From: Flavobacterium sp. J372
Lineage (GTDB): Bacteria > Bacteroidota > Bacteroidia > Flavobacteriales > Flavobacteriaceae
Reading direction: 5' to 3'
NCBI RefSeq assembly: GCF_024699965.1
Contig: NZ_JAJOMZ010000004.1
Span: 1,548,001 to 1,612,000, forward strand
Length of the DNA stretch: 64,000 nucleotides
The translations under genes and the position numbers were made by a program. The stretch's first letter is position 1, and every line of letters begins with the position of its first letter. The notes under the pieces were generated by a model. That model did no database searches. It worked only from the letters and a program-made list of their open reading frames with translations, and was not told the origin of the DNA. Shown here piece by piece: positions 1-12,100 of the stretch.

Positions 1-1
1 T

Positions 2-718
2 GGAGATTCAGGGATGGGGAGGGCTGCCGCGATTGCCTATGCACGTGAAGGTGCTGATGTGGCGATAAACTATTACCCTAATGAAGAGGAAGATGCGCAG
101 GAAGTTATAAAGCTGATAAGGGCTGAAGGCAGAAAGGCTGTTGCCATACCGGGTGACCTTCGTGATGAGGCTTTTTGCACAAGGCTTGTTAATGATGCTG
201 CCAAAGCATTGGGTGGGCTTGATATTATTGTGAACAATGCCGCCCGCCAGCAAACACAAAAGTCTATTATGGATATAACATCTGAAGCTTTTGATGCCAC
301 TATGAAGACCAATATCTATGCACCTTTCTGGATTATTAAGGCGGCGCTGCCATACCTTAAGCCGGGCTCATCTATCATCGGTACATCATCTGAACAGGCA
401 TATGACCCAAGTGCTGAGCTGTATGATTACGCACAGACAAAGGCGGCAACCACCAATTATGTAAAATCTTTAGCAAAACAGCTTGGGCCTAAGGGTATAC
501 GTGTAAATGGTGTGGCGCCGGGACCAATATGGACTCCGCTACAGGTAAGCGGCGGGGCGACGGCAGACAAGCTGAAAGAGTTTGGCGGGCAGACTCCGCT
601 GGGCAGGCCGGGACAGCCGGTAGAGCTTGCTTCGATATATGTACAGCTTGCCGCGAATGATGCGAGCTTTTCAACCGGACAGGTATATGGTGCAAGCGGC
701 GGTTCAGGAAATCCGTAA
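2..718 (+). CDS. SDR family oxidoreductase (5' end outside window)
   Basis: This is the C-terminal part of a classical short-chain dehydrogenase/reductase. Reading is open from base 2, and the first residues [10 protein letters not shown] are the end of the glycine-rich NAD(P) loop, so the true start lies upstream and the ATG at 14 is internal. NNAA follows after the third strand. The active-site signature is YAQTK, after a serine in GTSSEQ. The PGPIWTPL and [10 protein letters not shown] segments resemble the general-stress SDR group (YhdF/YghA-like), whose substrates are poorly defined. The call to SDR is firm and the substrate is unknown. A hairpin terminator follows, so this gene probably ends its transcription unit. 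Confidence 0.9.
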   Translation, partial: GDSGMGRAAAIAYAREGADVAINYYPNEEEDAQEVIKLIRAEGRKAVAIPGDLRDEAFCTRLVNDAAKALGGLDIIVNNAARQQTQKSIMDITSEAFDATMKTNIYAPFWIIKAALPYLKPGSSIIGTSSEQAYDPSAELYDYAQTKAATTNYVKSLAKQLGPKGIRVNGVAPGPIWTPLQVSGGATADKLKEFGGQTPLGRPGQPVELASIYVQLAANDASFSTGQVYGASGGSGNP

Positions 719-737
719 GCGTTAATTACAATAGTTC

Positions 738-768
738 AGGCCCTTTCATTTTGAGAGGGCTTTTTTTA
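738..768 (+). terminator. Rho-independent terminator after the SDR gene
   Basis: The stem GCCCT (740-744) pairs with AGGGC (756-760), with extra weak pairs inside. A run of seven T follows at 761. It lies 20 bases after the SDR stop codon. Confidence 0.75.
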
Positions 769-836
769 TTTCAGGACTTGATGCGCTTTCGCTTAAAAAT
801 TAAATTTTATATATTTAGCCATCAATAAATGCCCTG

Positions 837-1418
837 ATGCAACAGCAACCGGAATGCGCCTATATACTGCAAAAACTGCGTGATGAGCTGCCACAGCATC
901 TCACATACCATACGTTGCAGCACACTATGGATGTTTACCACAGGTGTGAGGAAATAGCAGAGAAAGAAGGGCTTGGCCGAAAGATGCTGGGCTTGTTGCT
1001 AATTGCAGCCGTTTACCATGATGCAGGCTATCTTTACCAGCGTACCGGGCATGAGGCGCGGTCTTGTGAAATAGCGATGGATATCCTTCCGCAATACGGC
1101 TACAATGATGAAGATGTAAAACAGGTATGCCGGATAATCATGGCGACAAAACTTCCGCAAAGTCCAACGTCATTGGCTGAGCAAATTATATGTGACGCCG
1201 ACCTTGACTATTTGGGCCGGGATGATTTTTTCGAAACAGGAGAGGGCCTCTATCTGGAAATGCTGCATGCAAAGGTTATAAATAATCGCGATGAATGGGA
1301 CAAAATACAGATACAGTTTTTGGAACAGCATCATTACTTCACTGCAACTTCACAACAGTTGCGAAACGCAAAAAAACAGGAAAACCTGAACCAACTAAAA
1401 GCTAAAATAAACCGTTGA
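837..1418 (+). CDS. HD-domain phosphohydrolase
   Basis: A 193-residue cytoplasmic protein of the HD superfamily, metal-dependent phosphohydrolases. The metal-binding pattern is visible: H25 and H29 in YHTLQHT, the H61-D62 pair in YHDAGY, H72, and D120/D122 in CDADLD. Single-domain HD proteins of this size act on nucleotides or alarmones, but nothing here fixes the substrate. The start is the first ATG after an AT-rich gap. The stop codon overlaps the start of the next gene by one base (TGATG), so the two are probably translated together. Confidence 0.82.
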   Translation: MQQQPECAYILQKLRDELPQHLTYHTLQHTMDVYHRCEEIAEKEGLGRKMLGLLLIAAVYHDAGYLYQRTGHEARSCEIAMDILPQYGYNDEDVKQVCRIIMATKLPQSPTSLAEQIICDADLDYLGRDDFFETGEGLYLEMLHAKVINNRDEWDKIQIQFLEQHHYFTATSQQLRNAKKQENLNQLKAKINR

Positions 1419-2286
1419 TGAAACATTTCTTTTCTAAAACCAATCTTGTTGATATTCTCTATGCACTTGCAGGCATCCTTTTTGCGGATTCGCATTAAAA
1501 GGCTTCCTGGTGCCAAACAAATTTTTTGATGGTGGTATAACGGGTATCTCGTTGCTGCTGCACGAGCTTTACCACTGGAATATTGCTTATGTCATCATCC
1601 TGGCGAACATACCATTCGTAATCATGGCGGCTTTTCAGGTACACCGTGTATTTGCCATACGTACAATGCTGGCCATAATAGGGCTGGGGCTATGCCTGCT
1701 GTTTATTGATTATCCGCAGATTACATCAGATAAGCTTTTGGTTTCTATTTTCGGAGGGGCGTGTATGGGTATAGGTATAGGCTTGGCCATGCGGGGCGGC
1801 TATGCACTTGATGGTATTGAGATACTTGCGCTGTACACCGGAAAACGCGTAAGCTTCACTGTAAGCGAGATTATTCTCGGCATCAACATCATAATCTTTT
1901 TAGTGGCGGCTGTTGAACTTGGGCTTCCAACAGCGCTATACTCTATACTTACGTATTACTCGGCTTCCCGTACAATTAATTTTGTGGTAGAAGGGCTTGA
2001 AGAATTTACCGGCGTAACAATCATTTCCGGCGAAAGTGAGAAAGTAAAAGAGGCTTTGGTTATGAGGCTGGGCCGCGGAATCACAGTTTATAAAGGGGAG
2101 CGCGGATTCATGAAAGAAAGTTATGACATAAGCCAGGATTGTGATATCGTATTTACCGTAGTCACACGTATGGAGCTGAGAAGGCTTAAAAACATGGTAC
2201 ACGAAGTAGACCCCAAAGCATTTATGTTCACTAACATCATAAAAGAAACTGCAGGAGGCATCTTAAGCCGCAAGGCAAGGCACTAA
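1418..2286 (+). CDS. YitT family membrane protein, split by a frameshift
   Basis: Multi-pass membrane protein of the YitT type (DUF161 membrane part, C-terminal DUF2179). The ATG at 1418 overlaps the HD gene stop and opens MKHFFSKTNLVDILYALAG, but this frame ends at 1496. The rest continues in another frame from about 1489 (FALKGFLVPNKFFDGGITG). Restoring one base near 1487, such as a third G in GCGGATTC, gives one 289-residue protein, the normal family length. The soluble C-terminal domain (about the last 90 residues) is intact. Function in this family is not established. I read the break as a probable sequence error; a real pseudogene cannot be excluded. A GTG at 1510 could be called as start, but it would remove the first membrane segment. 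Confidence 0.8.
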
Positions 2287-2294
2287 ATAAAAAA

Positions 2295-2322
2295 AGCCCT
2301 GAATTTTGTTCAGGGCTATTTT
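2295..2322. terminator. Bidirectional terminator between convergent genes
   Basis: AGCCCTGA (2295-2302) pairs perfectly with TCAGGGCT (2310-2317), with A-rich sequence before and T-rich sequence after. It can stop the YitT unit on the plus strand and the cyclase operon on the minus strand. Confidence 0.85.
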
Positions 2323-2337
2323 TATACATACCAAGCA

Positions 2338-3381
2338 TTAGTCAATTACTTCATATGTCATTACCGGGTTGGCCTTGTTCTTTAAAGTAAACTCACCCAC
2401 CTGCTGGCAGTTAAAAGACTCTTTTGCAAGATGATAAACCTGTTCGGTAATAAGTATTTGACCCGGTTTTGCGGCAGATTGTAGTCGCTGTGCAAGGTTA
2501 ACCGCATCACCTATTACGGTATAGTCAAGCCTTTTCAGTGATTCAGAGCCAATATTACCCGACAGCATCTCACCGGAATTTATACCTATCGAGATGGCAG
2601 GTTTATATGTTTTATCACCGGTTTTTATTTCTTCAGTATCGGCCAGGGCCTGCCTTATGGCAAGTGCGGCATCAATGGCGCGGTCAAGGTGATATTCGCC
2701 CCTGAAAACGGCCATAACAGCATCGCCCATAAACTTATCTACGTGGCCTCCCTGAGTGATTATTTCATTCACAATCTTGTCAAACAGGCTATTGAGCAGC
2801 TGCACAACCTCATTGGCCTGTATTTGCTCTGTAAGCGCTGTAAACCCGCATACGTCAATAAAAATCACACTGGCTTCAAGCATTTCATTCTTGAGCAATG
2901 TGCTTTCAAACTCTTTATTGGTCATAAAGTTCAGCACATTTTCATCAACATACATCTTCAGTATGTTATTTTCCTTAATTGCCCTTATAGTATCCTGTAT
3001 CTGCCTTACATGCTGTATGGTCTTTTCCATGGTAACCTCAAGATCTTCAAAGTCAACAGGCTTTACTACAAAATCAAAAGCGCCGCGGTTCATGGCTGCG
3101 CGTATATTCTGCAGGTCGCCATAGGCTGATACGACCACAGCCTTGATTGTTGGGTTAGCTTCAGGAAGGTGGGTGAGAAGGGTAAGCCCATCCATTACAG
3201 GCATATTGATATCGCTTAACACAATATCAAGGTCAGGGTGCTCATGCATCTTTTCAAGAGCCTCCTGGCCGTTTTGTGCAAATACAAATTCGTAAATATT
3301 CTCCCGTATTTTCTTTCGGAATTTTTGCTTTACCAAAACTTCAAGATCCGCTTCATCATCAACTACAAGTATCTTCGCCAT
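2338..3381 (-). CDS. Response regulator with class III adenylate cyclase domain
   Basis: A 347-residue receiver-cyclase fusion. Residues 1-125 are a receiver domain with acidic pocket D8/D9, phospho-acceptor D57 in LSDINMP and K107. A helical linker follows, and residues about 168-347 form a class III nucleotide cyclase domain. Catalytic features look intact: metal Asp D176 in FIDVCGFT, K216 and D220 in VDKFMGD, and the segment YTVIGDAVNLAQRL with its Asn and Arg. The Lys/Thr base-selecting pair favours ATP, so the likely product is cAMP; this is inference. The start overlaps the stop of the upstream receiver gene by one base (TAATG), so it is the third gene of a kinase-receiver-cyclase operon. 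Confidence 0.9.
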   Translation of the reverse strand: MAKILVVDDEADLEVLVKQKFRKKIRENIYEFVFAQNGQEALEKMHEHPDLDIVLSDINMPVMDGLTLLTHLPEANPTIKAVVVSAYGDLQNIRAAMNRGAFDFVVKPVDFEDLEVTMEKTIQHVRQIQDTIRAIKENNILKMYVDENVLNFMTNKEFESTLLKNEMLEASVIFIDVCGFTALTEQIQANEVVQLLNSLFDKIVNEIITQGGHVDKFMGDAVMAVFRGEYHLDRAIDAALAIRQALADTEEIKTGDKTYKPAISIGINSGEMLSGNIGSESLKRLDYTVIGDAVNLAQRLQSAAKPGQILITEQVYHLAKESFNCQQVGEFTLKNKANPVMTYEVID

Positions 3382-3758
3382 TATTCAGCAAGGTGTTTAA
3401 GTTTGTCTTTCAATAAATTAAAATCAAGAGGCTTGGTAAGGAAATCGTTAGCGCCCCTTTCCATGGCCTGCCTGTGGTTTTCTTCGTCTCCGTATGCTGT
3501 AATCATCATTACAACCGGCGGGGGAGCGCTATAGTCATGCCTTATCTTCGAAAGCAGTTCCAGCCCGCTCATTCCCGGCATATTTATGTCAGATAAAATA
3601 AGTACAACTTCTGACGGATGCTTTTCCAGATATTCCAGCGCTTCTTCTCCCGAAAGGGCAAAATCGAAATCAAGCTCGTGGGTTTTTATTTCTTTCCTGA
3701 AACGCTGCTGAAAAAGCGGCTGTACATCCTGTTCATCATCAACTACAAGTATCTTCAT
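3381..3758 (-). CDS. Single-domain response regulator
   Basis: A 125-residue stand-alone receiver. D7/D8 form the acidic pocket, D57 in LSDINMP is the phospho-acceptor, and the conserved Lys lies in FLTKPLDF. It has no output domain, so it acts through protein contacts or as a phosphate relay. Its N-terminus (MKILVVDDEQ) closely resembles that of the downstream receiver-cyclase, suggesting duplication. It lies 77 bases after the kinase gene, and its stop codon overlaps the cyclase start. The probable partners are the upstream kinase and the downstream cyclase. Confidence 0.9.
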   Translation of the reverse strand: MKILVVDDEQDVQPLFQQRFRKEIKTHELDFDFALSGEEALEYLEKHPSEVVLILSDINMPGMSGLELLSKIRHDYSAPPPVVMMITAYGDEENHRQAMERGANDFLTKPLDFNLLKDKLKHLAE

Positions 3759-3835
3759 AAATAAGTGTTCTTAATGAGTGCTAAATGTAATAATTTCCTG
3801 CCGGGTGCAAAAGCGCTAATTTTAAAATTAAGGTA

Positions 3836-5938
3836 TCAACCGTTAAGTGGCAATGTTATTATAAACTCCGATCCTTCGCCTTCTGTACTGTTTATATCAA
3901 TTTTACCGCCGTGAGCTTTCACAACTATATCATAGCTTAGTGACAGCCCGAGGCCTGTACCTTCACCGGTTGGCTTAGTGGTAAAGAACGGCTGTAAAAT
4001 CTTATCTTTAATAGCATCAGGAATACCGGTGCCGTTATCATTTACCCGAATTTCAATTACATCCCCAATCAGCGATGTTGTTACAGAAACTGTAGGCTTA
4101 TAGCCAGCATCATTAAGCTGCTTCTGCTTTTGCTGTGTGGCATAAAAAGCATTGGTAAAGAGGTTTAACAGCACACGCCCAACATCCTGAGATATTATTT
4201 TGGCCATTGGTAGTGATTCTGTAAAATTCTTTATAAGCTCGGCATTAAAGCTCTTATCTTTTGCACGCAACCCGTGATATGCCAGCCTAAGGTATTCATC
4301 TGCCAGCGCATTGATGTCTGTAGGCTCTTTTTGCCCCGTAGAGGCGCGGCTATGCTGCAGCATCCCTTTTACAATACTGTCGGCCCTACGCCCGTGGTGT
4401 GCAATTTTTTCAAGGTTTTGCTTTATGTCTCCTACAATAGCTTTAACTTCTTCAGTATCGCCTTTGTCAAGTTCTTCCTCCATTTCATCAAGGAGTTCAA
4501 TACTTACGTCGCTGAAGTTGTTCACAAAATTCAGCGGGTTTTGTATCTCATGTGCAATACCGGCCGTAAGTTCACCCAATGATGCCATTTTTTCGCTTTG
4601 TATAAGCTGGTTTTGCGTTTGTTTCAGTTCGGCAAGCGACTGGCTTAGCTCATGCGTACGTTCTTTCACCAAATGCTCAAGCTCTACCTTTTGTGCTGCT
4701 ATCAGCCTGGTACGTTCTTCTTCTTTTTCAAGCGCAGCCCGTGCATTCGCAATTTGCAGCGATTTAAATCTGGCAAACATACCCCATGACAGTGCAAGGA
4801 TTGTCCACATACCGCAGGCAGTTATGGTCCACTCAAAAGGCAATATTACCGCAATGATAGGGCTTGCAATAAACGGCATGGCTGCAATTACAAACAGGCG
4901 GGCCTCTTTATCCTTTTTACGCAGAAGTGATATAATAAGTACTATTGCTGCCACAATAAACACCATACCTGCCAATGCAGCAATACCGATAATAACAAAA
5001 AGCAGAATAAGCCACTGGTTTACATAAGCCAAATAAATTAGCGAACCGCTGATGCCGATGTATGCCGAGAAATATATCAGGAATTTGTCCCATCCGGGGA
5101 AATGGATGTTTACCCTGAAGAAGAACCTGAATGTCTGGATGAGCATTATGATAAACATTGTAATAACAATGAAAAGGAAAAATACATATCCTTTCCTGAA
5201 CTCACTGAACAAAAGAGTAGAAAAGATGTTTTCTGCCATAAGTAATGCTGAAAAAAACAACAAGCATGAATATACCAGGTAAACCCTTTCACGGTTTACG
5301 TAATAGAAGAAAAGGTTAAAAATCACCGCAAACATTATGAACCCGAATATGCCAAATGATAAAACATCATCCGTCTGGTAAGTTTGTTGTTTGATGAACT
5401 TCTTGTCAACTATTTTCAGGTAGTTACCAATTTCCGGTGTAGGCCTGTTAAACATCGTAATATCTCCTAAGTCGGCATAAACTTTAACTTCTTCACCTGC
5501 TGCAAGTGTAAATTTTATTTCTGTTAGGGGTTTTATGCTGCTCCTTTCGCTCCACGGGACTAAGTCACCACTCACAAACTTTTGCCATTTGCCGTTGCGC
5601 TGCACATATATGGTTTCTTTTTTCCTATCAATGCTAAAAGTTATGATTTGCGGATTGGCTGTAGCATTTTTCAGGGCATAACGAGTCCAGGCGTAGCTGC
5701 GATTGCCAAAATCACCGGCCTTATGTTCGTATTCGCCAAACTTTTTTACGTTTTCAGGCTTTCGGATTTCGTTAAAGCTTAGCTGTTTTTCTCCGGTATC
5801 CAGATATTGCCAGTTTTTCTCCGAGAGTTTTTGGTAAATCTCAAAGTCATTTTTTATTAGATGAGGTTCCGGCCAGCTATCTTGTGAGAATGATGCAACT
5901 GATAATAATAGAAGTAAGAGCGATAAATATTTATTCAT
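3836..5938 (-). CDS. 7TM-DISM sensor histidine kinase
   Basis: A 700-residue membrane sensor. Residues 1-19 are a signal peptide ([19 protein letters not shown]). Residues about 20-185 form a periplasmic sensing domain of the 7TMR-DISM extracellular type. Residues about 190-390 hold seven hydrophobic segments, and a coiled coil covers about 395-450. The dimerisation helix carries H463 in [10 protein letters not shown], and the C-terminal ATPase has DNGTGIP and [15 protein letters not shown]. All catalytic boxes are present. 7TM-DISM domains are thought to sense carbohydrates or other small ligands; the ligand here is unknown. It is first in the operon with the receiver and the receiver-cyclase. 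Confidence 0.92.
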   Translation of the reverse strand: MNKYLSLLLLLLSVASFSQDSWPEPHLIKNDFEIYQKLSEKNWQYLDTGEKQLSFNEIRKPENVKKFGEYEHKAGDFGNRSYAWTRYALKNATANPQIITFSIDRKKETIYVQRNGKWQKFVSGDLVPWSERSSIKPLTEIKFTLAAGEEVKVYADLGDITMFNRPTPEIGNYLKIVDKKFIKQQTYQTDDVLSFGIFGFIMFAVIFNLFFYYVNRERVYLVYSCLLFFSALLMAENIFSTLLFSEFRKGYVFFLFIVITMFIIMLIQTFRFFFRVNIHFPGWDKFLIYFSAYIGISGSLIYLAYVNQWLILLFVIIGIAALAGMVFIVAAIVLIISLLRKKDKEARLFVIAAMPFIASPIIAVILPFEWTITACGMWTILALSWGMFARFKSLQIANARAALEKEEERTRLIAAQKVELEHLVKERTHELSQSLAELKQTQNQLIQSEKMASLGELTAGIAHEIQNPLNFVNNFSDVSIELLDEMEEELDKGDTEEVKAIVGDIKQNLEKIAHHGRRADSIVKGMLQHSRASTGQKEPTDINALADEYLRLAYHGLRAKDKSFNAELIKNFTESLPMAKIISQDVGRVLLNLFTNAFYATQQKQKQLNDAGYKPTVSVTTSLIGDVIEIRVNDNGTGIPDAIKDKILQPFFTTKPTGEGTGLGLSLSYDIVVKAHGGKIDINSTEGEGSEFIITLPLNG

Positions 5939-6049
5939 ATAGAAATTATTACCTGTGTCTTAATAAAGATGAAATCTACTAAACCTTAAAGAGTTGTTAA
6001 ATATACTCCTTTTTTCAGAATGCAATAAATGCTCATAAAATTTAACACG

Positions 6050-6081
6050 TTATAAAAAGTAAGCCCGACTAGTGTCGGGCT
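6050..6081 (-). terminator. Terminator of the giant adhesin gene
   Basis: AGCCCGAC (6062-6069) pairs perfectly with GTCGGGCT (6074-6081) around a four-base loop. On the minus strand the stem is followed by TTACTTTTTAT. It lies 31 bases after the adhesin stop codon. Confidence 0.8.
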
Positions 6082-6111
6082 ACCTGAATTGGTTGTTAAT
6101 GTCAGGGTTTG

Positions 6112-9100
6112 TTATTTTCTTACTACCTTAAATGTTTTTTGGTAACTGCCCTGGGTAACAATTACATTATAAACACCTTCCTGATAAGCTGCGCCAAGTT
6201 TCACTGAGCTTAGCTCTGCAGGGCTTGTAGTAATGTTTTCAAGTGATCTGCCATTCATATCAAATGTCCTTACCGTAACATTCTCATCACTTTGCGTTTC
6301 TATTGCTATTGCAAATGTTTCGGTATAAGGGTTAGGATATGATGTAATGCTAACAGCCTGCTTTACTTCTGGTAAACCTTTCGATGTTTCAGAGCCCGGA
6401 CGGTTTGTCGGTGCATTTGGCATGCTCACTGTACAGGCATTGCCGTAGTCACCCCACTGGCCGCCAATCTGCACTGCAACTTCAACTGTGTAGGTTTTGC
6501 CATAGCCGTTACCCGGAATGCTGGTTGGCATAAAGTAGCGCTGTGTATTTTCAAGGATATAAATATTGCCGTCGCTTTGAATCCTGAAGCGATAACGCAT
6601 AGCCTGGGATATTCCGTTGGCGTAGATTACGGTTTTGGTTGTAGGCATGGTTCCGCCACAGTAACCCGGCGCCAGCTGTGAGGTTGGAAGCGGGATTGTA
6701 AGGACATTGCATTGCGCGCCATATGCACCCCACTGGCCATTTACCATTACTGCTACATCAATCAAATAACTTTTGCCATAGGTATATCCGGCTATTTCAT
6801 TTACAGTAAAGTATCTCATAGGTTTTTCAATATACTGTATTGCACCATTGTCAGATATCCTGAAACGGTATGCAGTGGCAGACTGTATTCCCTCCGCATA
6901 AATATTTGCAATGAATGATACTTCTGTACCACAATATTGCGGTAATATATTTGATGTTTGCAACGCAGGGGTATTTATATTACATGCCGGCCCGTATGGC
7001 GACCATATGCCATTGTTAAATACAGCAACCTCAATAGTATAGGTTGTGTTGTAAGTATATGAGGCCAGGTTATTGAAAGCAAAATAGCGTACGGTCCTGT
7101 CAAGAATTTCTGTCCCCGCTGCACTTGTCACCCGGAAACGGTATATTGTAGCGCCCCTTACATATTTTGCATAAATCGGTGCGGCAAAGCTTCTTGTAGT
7201 ATTGCAATATGATTCTTCAATAGCTGAACATGCATAAAGTGTAACTGCAACAGCATTCCTTGGACTTTCACAAATACCACCGGTTTGCGAAACATAATAG
7301 ACACCTGATGCTAGAGGCTGTGAAGTGCTTAGAGCACTACCGCCTGTCGCTTCTGTATACCATTTAAGATTAATACCCTCAGCAACAAGATCAGCCACTG
7401 TGGTTGAGGTACATAGACTTTGGTTATAAGCTACCGGTGCAGGTAATATTTCGGCGATTGTTATTTCAACAGCAGTTCTTGGGCTTTCGCACCCGTTAAT
7501 AGTTTGAGATACGTAATATATGCCTGCATTAAGTAGTGTTGATGCTTCAAGAACATCACCTCCCGTCTCAAAACTATACCACCTGAGGTTTTCACCTTCA
7601 GCTACAATACTGTTAACAGCCGGATTACTACAGAAAGCCTGGTTATCAGCAACAGGAGCTGCCGGTATAGGATTTATGGTAACCTCAACCGGGGTCCTTA
7701 GGCTTTCACAATTTGCACTGCTTTGCGACACATAGTATGTACCGGTGGCAACTGGTGTGCCTGCTGAAAGCGGTTCGCCGCCAACAGCAGCTGTATACCA
7801 TTTAATGTTGCTACCTGATGCAACAAGTTCTGACACTACAGCCTCGCCGCAAAATGCCTGTGCAGGAGCTGAAGGTTTTACCGGCAGCTCTTCAACAATA
7901 ATGCTTACTGCCGTCCTGTCGCTTTCGCAATTACCATTAGCAGATGATACATAATATATGCCTGTAGAAATCACATGGTTTGTAGCCAATACATCTCCGT
8001 CCATTGCATCAGCATACCATTTAAGGTTAGTGCCGGTGGCTGAAAGATCTGCAACGGTAGCTGTTCCGCACAAAGTTTGCGAAGAAGCCGTTGGCGCTGC
8101 AGGTATGGCTTCAACAATAATTGCTACTGCAGTCCTTGTGCTTTCGCATATATCATTGCTTTGAGAAACATAGTAAGTTCCCGTTACGATCGCTGCCTCA
8201 CCAGAAAGTTCTTCGCCTCCTGTTTCAGTTCTATACCATTTCAGGTTAATACCTGTCGCAATAAGGTCGTTTACAGTTGCATTTCCGCAGAAAGTTTGTG
8301 CAGATGCAACCGGAGCTTCCGGTAAAGTAGTCACTGTAACCTGTACAGATGTCCTGTCACTTTCACAGATATCATTGCTTGATGATACGTAATATATACC
8401 TGTAGACAGGGCTTCACCTGAAACCAATACATTTCCACCAATTGCATGAGCATACCATTTAAGGTTAGTGCCGGTGGCTGAAAGATCTGCAACAGTAGCC
8501 GTTCCGCAGAAAGTTTGCGAAGAAGCCGTTGGCACTGAAGGTATGGCTTCAACATTAACCGCTACCGCAGTTCTTATGCTTTCGCACATATCGTTGCTTT
8601 GAGAAACATAATAAGTCCCTGTTGAAAGGAAAGTGTTTGAAGAAAGTTCTTCACCGCCAGTTGCAGAAGCATACCATTTAAGATTAGTACCAGTCGCAGC
8701 CAGTCCGCTTACCGTTGGAGTGCCGCAGAAACTCTGCGCAGATGCAGTTGGAGCTTCCGGTAAAGTATTCACTGTAACCTGTACAGATGTCCTGTCGCTT
8801 TCACAGATATCATTGCTTGATGATACATAATAGATTCCTGTAGCTAGGGCTGTGTCTGAAGCCAAGGCATCTCCGCCTGCTGCATCAGCATACCATTTAA
8901 GATTAATGCCTGTGGCTGAAAGCTCTGCAACAGTAGCCGTTTCGCAGAAAGTTTGAGAAGAAGCCGTTGGCGCTGCAGGTACTGCTTGAACAGTAACTGC
9001 TACCGCAATCCTTGTGCTTTCGCAGATATCGTTGCTTTGAGAAACATAATAAGATCCTGTGGTAAGTTGTGTATCAGATGAAAGTTCATTACCACCATAT

Positions 9101-12100
9101 TCAGTATTATACCATTTCAGGTTATTACCTGTTGCGGCCAGGTCGCTTACAGTTGCATTTTCGCAGAAAGTTTGTGCAGATGCAACCGGAGCTTCCGGTA
9201 AAGTAGTCACTGTAACCTGTACAGATGTCCTGTCGCTTTCGCAAATATCATTACTTGCTGATACGTAGTATGTACCTGTAGTAATCACCGCATTTGGTGA
9301 AAGAAGCTCAGCACTTATAGCATCAGCATACCATTTAAGGTTAGTACCGGTGGCCGAAAGATCTGCAACAGTAGCCGTTCCGCAGAAAGTTTGCGAAGAA
9401 GCCGTTGGCGCTGCAGGTATCGGGCTAACAATAACCTGTACTGCTGTCCTTTCGCTTTCGCAATCAAAATTCATTTGGGCGCCGTAATACGTTCCGTTAC
9501 TCAGCGGTGTAGTTTGTGGGATAGATTGACCACCCGTAATTGTTGCATACCATTTTGTTTCAGGTGCGTCTGATTCCAGATCAGCAAATGTAGCCTCACC
9601 GCAGAAGGTTTGCATCTTAGCTGCACCCGGTGCCGGCGGCAGTGGCATAATGGTTATATGAGCTGCAGCCCTGGCGCTTTCACAACCAGCTGCATTAGTT
9701 TGTGATGCATAATAAGTTCCTGATGTAAGTATATAATTTGATGCGAGTGCTGTGCCACCAGCTGTACTGGTGTACCATTTTATACTTGTTCCGGCCGCCG
9801 AAAGGCCTGCAACCGTAGCGCCATAACAATACGTCTGGTCGTAAACTGCCGGCATTGTTGGTAATGACAATACAGATACATTTACCGCCGTAGCAGCACT
9901 TGGACAGCCGTTTACAGTTTGTGTTACGTAATAAGTTCCGTTGCCAAGTATTGTGTTTCCACTGAGCGTGTTGAAAGAGCTGTCATACCACGTATGGTTT
10001 TCTCCTGATGCTACAAGATTATCAACTATCGCACTTCCGCAGAATGATTGTGCTAGCGCCGCCGGTGCCGCCGGTATTGTAGTTACAACTACTTCTACCG
10101 CAGTACGAGGGCTTTCACAAGATCCAACAAATTGAGTGCAATAATATATACCGGTGCCTAGCGCTGTGTTTGCGCTAAGTGAACTGCCACCGGCAGGAGT
10201 ATTATACCATCTTATTGAATTGCCGGTAGCCTGGAGGTCTGAAACCTTGGCCGTGCCACAAAACATTTGTACTGAAGGTGATGCCGGAGCGGGTGGAATT
10301 GTCCCTATTCTGACTGTTACTGATGTTCTTGAACCTTCACAACCATCAGCATTAACTGCACTTGCATAATAATTGGTATTATGAGTTAGCGCTGTTGATG
10401 GTGAAAGGGCCGTACCACCTGTAGATGTTGCATACCATTTTAAATTTGGATTTAAAGCGATAAGATTTGCTACTGTTGACGGTCCGCAGAAGAGTTGTGA
10501 ACCAATGCTCGGAGCGGCTGGCAGTGCTATAATCTTAACATTAACTTCAATTCTCTCGCTTTCGCAAACCCCTATTGATTGAGAAACAAAATAACCGCGT
10601 GTGCTCAATGCAGTAGATGATGACAGGGGAGAGCCGCCTGTCTGGTTTAGGTACCATTTGAGGTTTGTGCCAACGGCTGTAAGGTTTGCAACCGTACTGC
10701 CTGTACACAATGTAATATCTCCCGCAAGTGGGGCATCAGGAATATCGCAGGGCTGTTTATACTGATAAGCACCAAGGTCAAGATTACCCTGGAATGTGCG
10801 CGGATTGCCTATTATGTCTTTACTGATTGCAGGGTACTGGTATTGAGTAGCCACGGCAGATGACAAAAACGCTACGTTACCAAGGTTGCGCACTGCGCTG
10901 CTTGAGGTTAAGCCGAAATCTCCTGCCGAAGCGTTGATGAAGCCCGGGTTGCCTGTATTGGTAGTATTGTTTGTTGCCGTGAACGTTCCCTGGCCTGTCT
11001 TGGTTTTATAAATAGAAGAGTTAGCGCTGGCAGAACCAATGTTACTGGCCCAGCCTATATTAAATGCAAATGGATACGCATGAAGGCCAATGATACTGTT
11101 ATTGAAAACAACAGCCCCGCCCGAAGCTGTCTCAATTACACTTGCAGTTGTAGCAGCTGCATCGTTTACAGATACGCCATAGAATGTTGCATTGCTAAAA
11201 TAAGCAGTAGCCTTGGTTGATGTTACGAAAACAGAACTCGAGCCCACGCAGTTAGTTACAAGCGTATTGAAAAAATCAACGGTTGAATCCTGTGTGCCTT
11301 TAACATATATGGCGCTACCTTTTCCGGCGCCGGTTGTGCCACCAAGACAGCCTGTAACAATCAGACCATTAAAACGTGTAAGTAGGTTGCTTACGCTGGA
11401 ATTGAAAATACCACCACCGCCAGAAGTTGCAAGTGAACTTCTAATAGCTATGTTATTGAACTGTCCCTGTACACGATTAAGGTGCATGCCGCCGCCGAAA
11501 TCACGCGATACTTCAAACGGGCTAAAATTACCATTGGGAAATGAGATTGAGCCTGTACCGTTTGCAACGCCGCCTTTAAGCACAAAACCGTCAAGTATAA
11601 CATCCTCAATATTTACACCGACAACAATGTGATACGCATTGTCATTCAATAGGGATGATCCTGCTATTGCCAGTGCATTGGTTGTGTTATCGGGGTCATT
11701 GTTCATAAAGTCACCGCTCAAAATGGTTGCGTTTGACTGGAAATTCCGCCCTGCAGTAGTTGTTTCGCCTCCGGCAAACGAACCGTAAATCTTAACTCCG
11801 GTTTTCAGTAAAAAAGTATTATCCCTGTTATTTGGCGTGATGGCAGCTGAGTTTGCCTGCCTTATAGGCTTGTAAATACCTTTAGCAACCCATATCTGGT
11901 CGCCCGCACCCGCCTGGTTTATCATAAGCTGCAGGTCGCTGCTGGCGTTTTCCCAACTTGAACCGTCACCTGTGCCTGAAGATATTTGCTTCACATATTT
12001 TATAGATGTTTGGCCAAATTCATAGGCGCCCCTGTCTACAGTTCCAATTTGCCTTGCATTACCTGCTATATCTGTAGTTGCAGGGCTATAGCCTCTTGAT

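Noticed and set aside
4311..5027. Long open frame opposite the histidine kinase (238 codons)
   Set aside because: It is fully antisense to a kinase with complete motifs, is Ser/Ile-rich in the way of shadow frames, and has no family features.
8040..9440. Regularly spaced identical words, as in a CRISPR array
   Set aside because: Spacing is 438 bases, the copies are coding and in one frame, and no cas genes are present.
7520..10369. Series of similar 65-70 codon open frames on the plus strand
   Set aside because: They are antisense to the Ig-like repeats, and their regular spacing is explained by that repeat.
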